NCBI RefSeq assembly: GCF_049803795.1
Contig: NZ_JBNAGJ010000012.1
Location: forward strand, 16,326 to 80,325
Direction of reading: 5' to 3'
From: Thalassobius sp002708925
Lineage (GTDB): Bacteria > Pseudomonadota > Alphaproteobacteria > Rhodobacterales > Rhodobacteraceae
Length of the DNA stretch: 64,000 bases
The notes beneath the pieces are model-generated. The model did no database searches and was not told where the DNA came from. It worked only from the letters and a program-made list of their open reading frames with translations. A program made the position numbers and the translations under genes. Shown here piece by piece: positions 32,021-40,324 of this stretch. Position 1 is the stretch's first letter; each line of letters starts with the position of its first letter.

Positions 32021-34192
32021 TCAAGCCGCATCCTCGCTGAGGAAGGCGGGCAAGGACGACGGTTCATCGCTCTCGGCGTCGCTCAGAGAATCTTCGGCGG
32101 ACACATCCCCCTCCTCGGTCTCCGGCGCTTCGCCTGCCATGTCGGCAACAGCCTCCGCCGCACCGGCAAACACCATCCCGTCGGGCAGCCAGCGCGTCGT
32201 CCTGACAACCGTTGCGGCGTCGAACCCTTCCGTCTCGCCGGCCGTTTCCGCGAAGGCCCGCTCCATCGCGGCCGCGATATCGCCCTTACGCTCGCGATTG
32301 CGATCTTCGGCGTAATCGTCGCCAATGAGCTTGCGCGCGGTAGCGACCGCATGCCCCTTGTTGACCCGACCCCAGTAATTCTGAGCAGTCGGGCGCCAGC
32401 AGGCCGCCACATCGACGTCAAGACGCGCGCCGATCTCCTCGATGATCGGGGAGGGGCGATTGTCGGAGGAAAGCTGCGGCTTGACTGCCAGACCCGTCGC
32501 CCAGGCGAAAAGCGCCTGCTTGGCGGCAATGGGCAGCGCCGACATCGCCCGGAAGTTTTCGGGCTTCTCCAGCGTAATCCAGTCGGTGGCGAGGCCCTGC
32601 TCCAGCGCCTCGAGCATCTTCTGGGCAACAGTATCCGAATGCAGCACCTCGCGGTTCTGCGCCTGGAAGGGCCGGATCGAGATATCGAGCGCCTCGTTGT
32701 TGTAGGACCGCCCCAGAGCCTGCTCGCAGAGCGCGTAGAGCATCGCATCGAACGCCACCTCGAAATCCGCCGCCAGATGCGCCCGAAGGATATGCTGACG
32801 CGTCGCGCGCAGATCGTCGGCGAGGCTCGCCGAAATCCCGTTCGCCTTGCGCAAGGTCGCGGCCGGGTCGGAGGTGGGCACCGGTGTCGAGGAGGTTGGC
32901 GGCGTCACGTTCGGGCGGACAGGAGACGGGGCATCACCCGCGTCAGCACTATTTTCGCTCGGGACGACCGCAGCGGGGATATCTTCTGGCCGCACGAGGC
33001 CTTTCTCGACACGCAGCGCGCCGTCATGACCGATGGTCAGAACCACGCCCGCGATGGCACGATCTTCGTCCGCGTAAGGCTGCCGTTCGCGTTGCAGGGC
33101 CTCGATCTCGCGCAGGCGCGGCTCGATGGCATAATATTCTTCCGTCTCCGCGTCCGTCCAGTCCTCGCCGTCATTCTTCGCCGCCAGTTCTTCCTCGCGC
33201 GCAATGAGACGTTCTTCTTCGGTGAGCAGGTCCGGATCGGGGTCGATGTCCTGCGGATAGACCCGCCCGAAGCTGCGAAACGCGCCGTAATCCACCGAGA
33301 GATGCACCTCGACCCATTTCCACGTTCCCTCGAAGGTTTTCGCCGCAGCCTGCAGCTTTTCGATGGCGAGACGCTCTAGGAGTTCGGGGTTCTCCATATG
33401 GGCGCTGGCGCGGTCGTCGAAGAGATCGCGCAGCAGAACACCACCCGCCGCCTCATAGGCCTCAATGCCGACAAAGCGCCCGATGGCCGAGTTCGCCGAA
33501 TGGGCGGTCTCGGTAAGATGGCGTTTGATGCTTTGCGGATGGATGTGATAGCCGCCCTTCACTGCGTTCCAGACCGCCAGCTGGCGATCATGGTCGTCGG
33601 TCAGTGTGAAAGCCATCACGCATTCAAGGGTCAGATCACCCGCGCGGAACTGCTCGATGATCTCGGGCGCGACACGGGCGAGTTTGAGGCGGCGGCGCAC
33701 CAGGTCGACGGAGACGCCGAATTTGAGCGCGATCTCGTCTTCGCTGCGGCCCTCGGCGATCATCGCCTCAAAAGCCTCGAACTGGTCGGCGGGGTGCATC
33801 GCCGCGCGCTGGAGGTTTTCAGTTGCAGAAGTAAGGATGGCGTTGCGCTTATCATCGACGAGGCAGGGCACGGGGTGATCGGCGGGGATGACGCTGTCCT
33901 CAGCGAGCTGCTTCAGCGCCTTGAGGCGACGACCGCCGGCATCGACTGCAAAACGTGTCTCTGACAGCGCATGAACCACCAGATTCTGTTTAATTCCGGT
34001 CTCGCGGATACTGACGAGGAGCTCAGCATCGTCGCTGGCGCTGGCCGCAACTTTTCGAACGTTGAGCGGGCTCGGCTCCAACTGGTCGAGCGGGATCATC
34101 CGGATGTCGGTCCCGCCGCCAGGCACGGACAACTCAGTGGCTTCGGTTTTCTTCGCAGTGGCGGGTTTCGGGCGGGTTGTGGTCTTGGCCAT
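32021..34192 (-). CDS. ParB/RepB/Spo0J-type nuclease-domain protein
   Basis: The 723-residue protein has a ParB N-terminal domain (IPLDQLEPSPLNVRK near 33-47, FAVDAGGRRLKALKQL near 83-98, SATENLQRAAMHPADQFEAF near 125-144) and a helix-turn-helix (FGVSVDLVRRRLKLARVAPE near 160-180). A large C-terminal region follows with a coiled coil near 310-350. It is more than twice the size of a partition ParB and is not the partner of RepA. Such long ParB-like proteins are markers of plasmid leading regions, where a regulatory or nuclease role is proposed. The start is ATG 34192; a hairpin at 34244-34262 lies 52 bases upstream. Confidence 0.9.
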   Translation of the reverse strand: MAKTTTRPKPATAKKTEATELSVPGGGTDIRMIPLDQLEPSPLNVRKVAASASDDAELLVSIRETGIKQNLVVHALSETRFAVDAGGRRLKALKQLAEDSVIPADHPVPCLVDDKRNAILTSATENLQRAAMHPADQFEAFEAMIAEGRSEDEIALKFGVSVDLVRRRLKLARVAPEIIEQFRAGDLTLECVMAFTLTDDHDRQLAVWNAVKGGYHIHPQSIKRHLTETAHSANSAIGRFVGIEAYEAAGGVLLRDLFDDRASAHMENPELLERLAIEKLQAAAKTFEGTWKWVEVHLSVDYGAFRSFGRVYPQDIDPDPDLLTEEERLIAREEELAAKNDGEDWTDAETEEYYAIEPRLREIEALQRERQPYADEDRAIAGVVLTIGHDGALRVEKGLVRPEDIPAAVVPSENSADAGDAPSPVRPNVTPPTSSTPVPTSDPAATLRKANGISASLADDLRATRQHILRAHLAADFEVAFDAMLYALCEQALGRSYNNEALDISIRPFQAQNREVLHSDTVAQKMLEALEQGLATDWITLEKPENFRAMSALPIAAKQALFAWATGLAVKPQLSSDNRPSPIIEEIGARLDVDVAACWRPTAQNYWGRVNKGHAVATARKLIGDDYAEDRNRERKGDIAAAMERAFAETAGETEGFDAATVVRTTRWLPDGMVFAGAAEAVADMAGEAPETEEGDVSAEDSLSDAESDEPSSLPAFLSEDAA

Positions 34193-34243
34193 GGTCAGGG
34201 TCCTTGTCACGCCGGACCCGGAAGAGCCTCTCTCTATCCTTTC

Positions 34244-34262
34244 AAGCCCGGCACCCGGGCTT
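34244..34262 (-). promoter_or_regulatory. Hairpin upstream of the ParB-like gene
   Basis: AAGCCCGG and CCGGGCTT pair perfectly around CAC. The plus-strand continuation is T-rich (TTCCCTTTCTC), but the flanking genes are both on the minus strand, so a leader or spacer hairpin is likelier than a plus-strand terminator. Confidence 0.55.
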
Positions 34263-34341
34263 CCCTTTCTCTGGCTTTTTCTTGTGTTCCCTTACATGAG
34301 ATCGTTTTGCACAGGCTTTGCTGTCTCCAAAGCCTACAGGC

Positions 34342-34800
34342 CTAGCTCACTGTTTGATTTTCCGAACCCACTTCCGCGAGCAAAATCTGCCGAATTGAGC
34401 TTTCAATTTTGACTTTACCAAATGTTGAAGCATCTCGGAAAACTGACTTCGTTTCGCATTCGAAGCAAATCAAGTCATGCTGACGGCCGACAACTTTTAG
34501 ACCAACTGAACTTTCCCCGACATGGACCACATAGACCTCGCATGCTAGGTTCGCGCCTGCTTTCACCGGCGCATGGAATTGTAGGTCCATAGAGACAAAA
34601 GGCATGGCCGTGTTTCTTTCCGTGAGTAGAAAAAGCCAGCCCCGGCCTGAAAGCAAATCGTCCCAGAAAGTCTCGATCGCTTCCAGCGCGAAATTCGTAA
34701 TCCGGCCAGTAAAGGCGATTCCCAGCTGGTCACAGTCGCCAAAGAAAATCCTGCGTTCGAAGGCAAATCGTGGTTTAAATTCTGTTTCTGGTACATTCAT
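34342..34800 (-). CDS. Acyl-CoA thioesterase, hot-dog (4HBT-like)
   Basis: The 152-residue protein has the hot-dog thioesterase signature RIFFGDCDQLGIAFTGRITNFALEAIETFW near 17-46, in which the Asp of DCDQLGI is the likely catalytic residue. MPFVSMDLQFHAPVKAG follows near 66-82. It probably hydrolyses an aromatic or dicarboxylic acyl-CoA to free coenzyme A. It marks the left end of the catabolic island and is the last minus-strand gene after the AraC regulator. It may prevent CoA trapping in the adipyl-CoA pathway; the substrate is inferred from context only. Start ATG 34800. Confidence 0.85.
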   Translation of the reverse strand: MNVPETEFKPRFAFERRIFFGDCDQLGIAFTGRITNFALEAIETFWDDLLSGRGWLFLLTERNTAMPFVSMDLQFHAPVKAGANLACEVYVVHVGESSVGLKVVGRQHDLICFECETKSVFRDASTFGKVKIESSIRQILLAEVGSENQTVS

Positions 34801-34873
34801 TGCAGCGTTACGGGCTCAACATTTCTTTGTCTCTGGTGCGTGACAGCGATAGGAAGGAATAGTTTTCCGGTCA

Positions 34874-35755
34874 TTATGCCATGCGCCGGAATTCGGCGGG
34901 GGTCGCGCCTGTCATTTTTCGAAAAGTTCGACTAAAATGACTCTGATCTGCAAAACCGCAGTCAAGCGCGACCACTTTCAGGGGGGCATTACCCTTTCTC
35001 AGCATCTCCTGGGCCTTCGATATTCGCTTGCGCAAAACATATGCATACGGTGCCAACCCAAACTCCGCCTTGAACTGACGCGAAAAGTGAAACTGGCTGA
35101 AACCGATAGATGCGGCCATGTCTTCCAGACTGAGGTTTTCACCTAAGCAGCTTTCAACGAGATCGATGATTCTCTGCCTTTGAGCAGGGCTGAAGTTCGA
35201 GTTTGCGTCGCTGGTCAAAGAGACCTTGGCGTACTGACGCAGAAGGTGAACGGCGATCTGGATGCGCAGGGCGTCGATGATCAATCTCTGGCCGATTCCA
35301 CCGTTCTTTAGCTCATTCTCTAGCAATTGGATGCAGTTCAGGATACAGGGGTCCTTCGCAGACAGACAATCATTGATCTCAATGGACTTCGGGTCACGAT
35401 CAAAGACCGAAAGGGCCGTGTTTTCGAGTTCACTGTGACTGAGATAGACGTGTCTAACCGTGATAGGCTCGGACCAACTCCAAGTGGATTCCTCTGCACG
35501 CGTGAGCAAGGAAATCCTACCTTTCTCTACGCGCGCGCTTTGCCATGGGCCGCCACTCGTGCGGCGCATAGTGGTTGGCGCGCCATCATATGCAACAATC
35601 ATATAGTCGCGCATGGGGGGAATTGCCGCGTCTTGTCGCTCATAACGATAGCCCTTCAGGGTAATGCCGTTCCAGTTGCACCCGGAACTGTCCAACGTAG
35701 TCGTGCCGGGAATCCATTCGGGTATCCGGTCCGGTGATATGAGCAGTCTTTCCAT
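34874..35755 (-). CDS. AraC-family transcriptional regulator
   Basis: The 293-residue protein has a variable N-terminal sensing half and a C-terminal AraC DNA-binding domain. The latter shows MAASIGFSQFHFSRQFKAEFG near 215-235 and the signature VVALDCGFADQSHFSRTFRKMTGATPAEFRR near 255-290, two helix-turn-helix motifs. In Acinetobacter the chn cyclohexanol genes are controlled by the AraC/XylS-type ChnR, so a pathway activator is a reasonable inference. ATG 35755 behind AGGGAGG is preferred to the upstream GTG. It lies 52 bases after the CoA-transferase gene on the same strand. Confidence 0.92.
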   Translation of the reverse strand: MERLLISPDRIPEWIPGTTTLDSSGCNWNGITLKGYRYERQDAAIPPMRDYMIVAYDGAPTTMRRTSGGPWQSARVEKGRISLLTRAEESTWSWSEPITVRHVYLSHSELENTALSVFDRDPKSIEINDCLSAKDPCILNCIQLLENELKNGGIGQRLIIDALRIQIAVHLLRQYAKVSLTSDANSNFSPAQRQRIIDLVESCLGENLSLEDMAASIGFSQFHFSRQFKAEFGLAPYAYVLRKRISKAQEMLRKGNAPLKVVALDCGFADQSHFSRTFRKMTGATPAEFRRMA

Positions 35756-35807
35756 CTTGGCCTCCCTGAACTTTTTCACGATCGTCCGCTTGAGCTGAAA
35801 TTTCGGC

Positions 35808-37010
35808 TTAGGTCGTCTCGCGCATCCGCGGTTCTTCTCGAACGATATTCGCTTGAGTCAATCTATCGATTTCAGCTTCTGTCAGTCCAGCCTCGCTAAG
35901 CAACTCCCTACTATGCTGCCCGAAGCGAGGCGGTGCCGCGCGAACCGCTCCGGGGGTACGCGACAAGCGTGCTGGCACGCCGGTGCCGCGGTAGGTGCCA
36001 ACTGATACCACCATGCCGCGATGTCGGGTGTGTGGATGCTCCAACGCTTCATTCACATTCCGAACGACTCCGGCGGGAATCCCAGCTTTCAAAAGCACCG
36101 GCTCAAGTTTGAAGGCGTCATGTTGCACCAGGCACTCTGACAAGACCTCTGTCATCTCTGACCGATGCGCAAGACGCGCGGCATTGTCGGCAAATCGTGG
36201 ATCGCAGGGCACCTCAGGTAGGCCAAGCACGTCACAGAGTTTTGCGAACTGACCATTGTTACCGATAGCCAGATAGAGTTTGCCATTACTTGTTTCGAAC
36301 ATGTCGTATGGTACGATATTTGGATGCCCATTGCCGGTCGCCATTGGTATCTGTCCGGACATGAGGGAATTAGCCGCTTGGGGATGCATCATGCTGATCG
36401 CGCAATCATATAGCGGCACTTCGATGGCTTGGCCCAATCCGGACCGGCCCCGTTCCAAAAGTGCGGCGAGAATAGCGTTACAGGCGATCAGACCGGTGCC
36501 GATGTCCACGATGGGCGTACCCATGCGTGTCGGGCCTTCGGAGGGATTGCCGTTGATGCTCATGAGGCCCGTCATAGCTTGTACCACGGCGTCATAGCCG
36601 GGAAAACCGCCAAGTGGGCCATCGGAACCAAATCCAGTCACATGGCAGAGTACCAGTCTAGGAAAACGTGCCCTGAGAACATCAGCATAACCAAGCCCCC
36701 ATTTTTCAAGAGTACCAGACTTAAAATTGTGAACTAAAACATCCGCATCCTGAAGAAACCGCAAAATCAGGTCGCGCCCTTCCGGTTGCTGCAGATCGAT
36801 AGCGATGGACCGCTTGTTGCGGTTGGCGCCAGAGAAATAAGCGCTGAGTTCATCATTGAAAGGCGGGCCCCAACTGCGGGTCTCGTCGCCCAGAGGCGGC
36901 TCCACCTTGATGACCTCAGCGCCATGATCCGCAAGCATTTGGGTGCAGTAAGGCCCGCCCAGCACGCGGCTGAGGTCGACCACCTTGATCCCGTCCAATG
37001 AGCCAGCCAT
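35808..37010 (-). CDS. Class III (CaiB/BaiF) CoA-transferase, candidate adipate activator
   Basis: The 400-residue protein is a family III CoA-transferase: GIKVVDLSRVLGGPYCTQML near 5-24, HGAEVIKVEPPLGDETR near 27-43, then NRNKRSIAIDL, and the PIVDIGTGLIA segment near 163-173 with the presumed catalytic Asp. These enzymes move CoA between carboxylic acids. In this cluster it would load CoA onto adipate, probably from succinyl-CoA, before beta-oxidation; the substrate is inferred. The ATG overlaps the upstream dehydrogenase stop by one base (TGATG at 37008-37012), so translation is coupled. Confidence 0.88.
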   Translation of the reverse strand: MAGSLDGIKVVDLSRVLGGPYCTQMLADHGAEVIKVEPPLGDETRSWGPPFNDELSAYFSGANRNKRSIAIDLQQPEGRDLILRFLQDADVLVHNFKSGTLEKWGLGYADVLRARFPRLVLCHVTGFGSDGPLGGFPGYDAVVQAMTGLMSINGNPSEGPTRMGTPIVDIGTGLIACNAILAALLERGRSGLGQAIEVPLYDCAISMMHPQAANSLMSGQIPMATGNGHPNIVPYDMFETSNGKLYLAIGNNGQFAKLCDVLGLPEVPCDPRFADNAARLAHRSEMTEVLSECLVQHDAFKLEPVLLKAGIPAGVVRNVNEALEHPHTRHRGMVVSVGTYRGTGVPARLSRTPGAVRAAPPRFGQHSRELLSEAGLTEAEIDRLTQANIVREEPRMRETT

Positions 37011-38164
37011 CAAAGCGCCTCCTGATAGAGGCGCGACACATCTTCGGCTGTCATGTCGCGCGGGTTGGTCTCCAGCAATCGCGTGATACCGGTCACGACC
37101 TCATTAGCCATTCCGGGAATGGCTGCCTCGGTCACTCCGACACCAGAAAGTCGAGACTCAAGTCCGCTTTCGACTAGCATCCGTTCCATCTCGTCGATCA
37201 GGCCATGGGCCGCAGCCGCATCAGAGTTGAAAGGCCGCGAGGGCAGTAGTAACCGCGATAGACGAGCATATTCAGCTTCTGCAACGGGCATGTTGAACCT
37301 CATCACTGGTCCTGCGACCAGAGCGTTTGCGTGCCCGTGAGGAACCTTGAAACCTGTTCCAAGTGGGTATGACAAGGCATGAATCGCCCCCACGCTGGCA
37401 TTAATGAAGGCCATCCCAGCCAGTGTCGCCCCCAACAGCATGGCCTCTCGCGCTGACAGGTCCGAAGGCGTTTCCATGACGATTGGTAAGTTCTGACCGA
37501 GAAGCACCAGCGCTTTGTCCGCCATTCCATCGGAAATGGGATTCTTTCTGGTGCGACTGGTTACTGCCTCAATGGCGTGAACCATTGCGTCTAACGCCGT
37601 GGCCGCTGTGATGTGACGAGGCATTCCCAATGTTAGCTTTGCATCTAGCAAGGCAACGTCAGGCAGAAGCTGCGGTGCATATACCGCTTTTTTTTCGTGG
37701 CTTTCCGAAGTCAGCACGGACACCCATGTTACCTCTGATCCGGTCCCTGCCGTGGTTGGCACCTGGATCAGTGGCAAGCGTTTATCGGTGACCTGATTAA
37801 TCCCGATCATGTCCGTAATCGGTTGATCGTTGGCTACCGCCGCTGCGATGACCTTGGCAGTGTCCAGTGAACTGCCGCCGCCAAGTCCGATGATTCCGTC
37901 AGCACCAAAGGCCCGCGCGACCTCTACCGCGGCCTCGACGACAGCGATCGGGGGGTCCGCTTCGACTTTATGAAAAATCTCAACCTCGATGCCAGCAGCC
38001 CTAAGTGAGGCGGCTGCCTCGTCCGCAAAACCACAGGCCAATATGCCCGGGTCCGTCACGACCAGCGCACGGGTGCAAGACAAATCTTGCATCAGGCTGC
38101 CGATCCGGCCAAGCCCACCGCTCTCGCAGACGATCCTCGGGGTGGAAAGGAAATTGAAGTCCAT
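37010..38164 (-). CDS. Iron-containing alcohol dehydrogenase, candidate 6-hydroxyhexanoate dehydrogenase
   Basis: The 384-residue protein is a group III metal-dependent alcohol dehydrogenase. GGGSSLDTAK at 95-104 binds NAD(P). Metal ligands are visible as Asp192 and His196 in LDAMVHAIEA, His262 in GAIHALSYPLG and His276 in PHGHAN. In cyclohexanol catabolism an alcohol dehydrogenase oxidises 6-hydroxyhexanoate to 6-oxohexanoate; the Acinetobacter enzyme (ChnD) is zinc-type, so this would be a non-homologous replacement. The assignment to that step is by elimination within the cluster. Start ATG 38164; 18 bases separate it from the acyl-CoA dehydrogenase gene. Confidence 0.9.
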   Translation of the reverse strand: MDFNFLSTPRIVCESGGLGRIGSLMQDLSCTRALVVTDPGILACGFADEAAASLRAAGIEVEIFHKVEADPPIAVVEAAVEVARAFGADGIIGLGGGSSLDTAKVIAAAVANDQPITDMIGINQVTDKRLPLIQVPTTAGTGSEVTWVSVLTSESHEKKAVYAPQLLPDVALLDAKLTLGMPRHITAATALDAMVHAIEAVTSRTRKNPISDGMADKALVLLGQNLPIVMETPSDLSAREAMLLGATLAGMAFINASVGAIHALSYPLGTGFKVPHGHANALVAGPVMRFNMPVAEAEYARLSRLLLPSRPFNSDAAAAHGLIDEMERMLVESGLESRLSGVGVTEAAIPGMANEVVTGITRLLETNPRDMTAEDVSRLYQEAL

Positions 38165-38182
38165 AGTTTGTCTTCGCTCCTG

Positions 38183-39343
38183 TTAAGCTGCTGCAGTGCG
38201 GATCATATTCCGCGCGATCAGTATTTGCTGAATCTGGGTTGTCCCCTCGTAGATGCGGAAGAGACGCACATCGCGATAGAAGCGCTCGACCGCATATTCG
38301 GCCATGTATCCTGCACCGCCGTGGATTTGCACTGCGCGATCGGCCACTCGACCTACCATCTCACTGGCAAACATCTTGCAGCAGGCAGCATCAGTCGACA
38401 CGTTCTGACCAGCGTCCTTGCGGCGTGCTGTTTCTTCGATCATGCAACGCGCTGCGAAGGCCTCGGCGCGACTGTCAGCCAGCATGGCTTGGATCAGTTG
38501 CTTTTCAGCGATGGGTTCACCGAATTGTTTGCGTTCCATCGCATAGGATAGGCTGTCACGGATCAGCCGTTCGGCGGCGCCCACACAGACGGCAGAAATA
38601 TGCAGTCGGCCCCGGTCAAGGACTTTCATTGCTGTCTTAAAGCCCTTGTTCAGACGGTCCGGCCCGCCGATAATGTTCGCGGCAGGCACGCGGACATTGT
38701 CAAGGATGACGTCGCATGTGTGCGAGCCCTTCTGCCCCATCTTCCTGTCAGGCTGGCCAAGCGTTATGCCTGGCGTCCCTGCCTCGACGAGAAAGGCGCT
38801 TACGCCGGCAGAACCTTCCGCCTCTGGATTGGTCCGGGCAAAAACCGTGAATAGATCGGCACGCGGTGCATTGGTAATGTAGCGTTTCGTGCCGTTCAGA
38901 AGGAAATCGTTACCGTCACGCCGCGCCGTAGTGCGCAGACTGCCAGCATCCGACCCAGCATCTGGCTCGGTTAGGGCGAAGGATGCGATCATATCTCCGG
39001 ACGCGAGAGCTGGTAGATACTGCGCCTTCTGCTCGTCGGTTCCATCGATGATGATTCCCTGAGAGCCGATCCCGTTGTTGGTGCCAACTAGCGACCGGAA
39101 CGCAGGCGAAGCCTGGCCAAGAACGAAAGCGGCTTGCACTTCCTCTATCATCGACAAGCCGAGCCCGCCGAAATCTTCCGGGATCGACATGCCGAAAAGG
39201 CCCATCATGCGGATTTCATCGACCAGCATCGGCGGAATCACATCCTCGTCGGCGACGCGATCCTCGTAAGGGATTAGTCGCTCTTTCACGAAGCGGTCGA
39301 GCGCGTCGAGAAACTGGGAAAGGGTATCTTTATCAAGGGCCAT
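38183..39343 (-). CDS. Acyl-CoA dehydrogenase, candidate adipyl-CoA dehydrogenase
   Basis: The 386-residue flavoenzyme has both classical ACAD signatures: ALTEPDAGSDAGSLRTTA near 127-144 and a C-terminal QIHGGAGYMAEYAVERFYRDVRLFRIYEGT block. Glu366 in IYEGT is the catalytic base. It would introduce the 2,3 double bond into adipyl-CoA and pass electrons to ETF; an etfB-etfA pair is encoded in the same island. Length and motifs are normal for the short/medium-chain type. It is the second gene of the minus-strand operon headed by the IclR regulator, with 15 bases between them. Start ATG 39343. Confidence 0.92.
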   Translation of the reverse strand: MALDKDTLSQFLDALDRFVKERLIPYEDRVADEDVIPPMLVDEIRMMGLFGMSIPEDFGGLGLSMIEEVQAAFVLGQASPAFRSLVGTNNGIGSQGIIIDGTDEQKAQYLPALASGDMIASFALTEPDAGSDAGSLRTTARRDGNDFLLNGTKRYITNAPRADLFTVFARTNPEAEGSAGVSAFLVEAGTPGITLGQPDRKMGQKGSHTCDVILDNVRVPAANIIGGPDRLNKGFKTAMKVLDRGRLHISAVCVGAAERLIRDSLSYAMERKQFGEPIAEKQLIQAMLADSRAEAFAARCMIEETARRKDAGQNVSTDAACCKMFASEMVGRVADRAVQIHGGAGYMAEYAVERFYRDVRLFRIYEGTTQIQQILIARNMIRTAAA

Positions 39344-39358
39344 GATGCTCTCTATTGT

Positions 39359-40153
39359 TCAGGGTGCGACCGCCGCAACGCGGCGGACAAGATCGACAAG
39401 GCGGTGCGCGACGTCGCTTTCGATCCAGTCGCGCGTAAGGGTTTGCGAAGGGCCACCGCAGTTGAAGGCAATAATGGGTGAGCCGTCCTTCGGCACGAAG
39501 GGCACCGCTACAGCGTTCACATCACGTTTCCACTCCGTGAAGGACGTGCAGTAACCGTGCTGTTGGTAGTCTGCGATAGCTGCTTCGATTCCGGGCTGCA
39601 CATTCGGCCAGTTGTCGCCTTCATGTTCCTCCACAAGGGCCAGAATTCTGGCCCGCTCATCCGGGTCGTGCGCCGCTATGCAGGCGCGACCAACCGCGGT
39701 CGTGGCCAGTTTAATATGGGCACCAACCTCGATCGCCAGCGTGACGGCATTAGTGCCCTTGCACCGCTCCAGATAGACCATCGATAGCCGGTCACGACTG
39801 GCCATGGCCACCGGCATGCCTGTGTAATCAGCCAGCTCCTGCATAAAGGGCTTCGCCAGTTGCCGCAGCGGAATCCCTGCAAGGCAGGAGAAACCCAACG
39901 AAAGCACTGGAGGGGCCAGTCGATAACGTGCTGTATCCGGGTCGTAGCTGAGGTATTCCAGCTTGTTCAGTGTATAGGCCAGCCGGGAGACCGTCGATCT
40001 GCTCAGGCCAGTGCGCTCGGCCAACTCACCATTCCCCAGAGCTTCCCCTTCCCGCCGAAAGGCCCGCAACAGCTCCAAGCCGCGCGCCAACGCCGTGACA
40101 AAATCGCGGTCCTGTCTCTCGGCGTCCTTGGTGCGGTCTTTCCTTGGTCTCAC
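39359..40153 (-). CDS. IclR-family transcriptional regulator
   Basis: The 264-residue protein has an N-terminal winged helix (LGNGELAERTGLSRSTVSRLAYTL near 39-62) and the C-terminal IclR ligand domain with LATTAVGRACIAA near 150 and CGGPSQTLTRDWIES near 232. It resembles PcaR/PobR-type regulators of beta-ketoadipate and aromatic pathways. It heads the minus-strand operon and is divergent from the aldehyde dehydrogenase gene, with a perfect TTCCGC/GCGGAA-type palindrome at 40235-40253 between them. Control of both operons by a CoA-pathway intermediate is inferred. Confidence 0.92.
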   Translation of the reverse strand: MRPRKDRTKDAERQDRDFVTALARGLELLRAFRREGEALGNGELAERTGLSRSTVSRLAYTLNKLEYLSYDPDTARYRLAPPVLSLGFSCLAGIPLRQLAKPFMQELADYTGMPVAMASRDRLSMVYLERCKGTNAVTLAIEVGAHIKLATTAVGRACIAAHDPDERARILALVEEHEGDNWPNVQPGIEAAIADYQQHGYCTSFTEWKRDVNAVAVPFVPKDGSPIIAFNCGGPSQTLTRDWIESDVAHRLVDLVRRVAAVAP

Positions 40154-40234
40154 GACATCCCTCCTCGGGAAGAATTATGCGTCTTGAAACACATCTAAAC
40201 GATCGATAACGTCCGCGTCAATACTGTGGTAAAC

Positions 40235-40253
40235 TTTTCCGCTATGCGGAAAA
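40235..40253. promoter_or_regulatory. Candidate IclR operator
   Basis: TTTTCCGC and GCGGAAAA are perfect 8-base arms around TAT. It lies in the gap between the divergent iclR and aldehyde dehydrogenase genes, 82 bases from the former and 71 from the latter. TTCCGC-n3-GCGGAA is a common type of IclR-family binding site. Confidence 0.7.
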
Positions 40254-40324
40254 CTAAAGTCGTCCATCTGGTCCCCTTCGTGCCGGATCCTGCGGATGAC
40301 ACAACTGAGCGAGGGCATAACGCC

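Noticed and set aside
32021..34192. The ParB-like protein as partition partner of RepA
   Set aside because: RepB next to repA fills that role; this protein is far larger and lies in the accessory cluster without a ParA neighbour.
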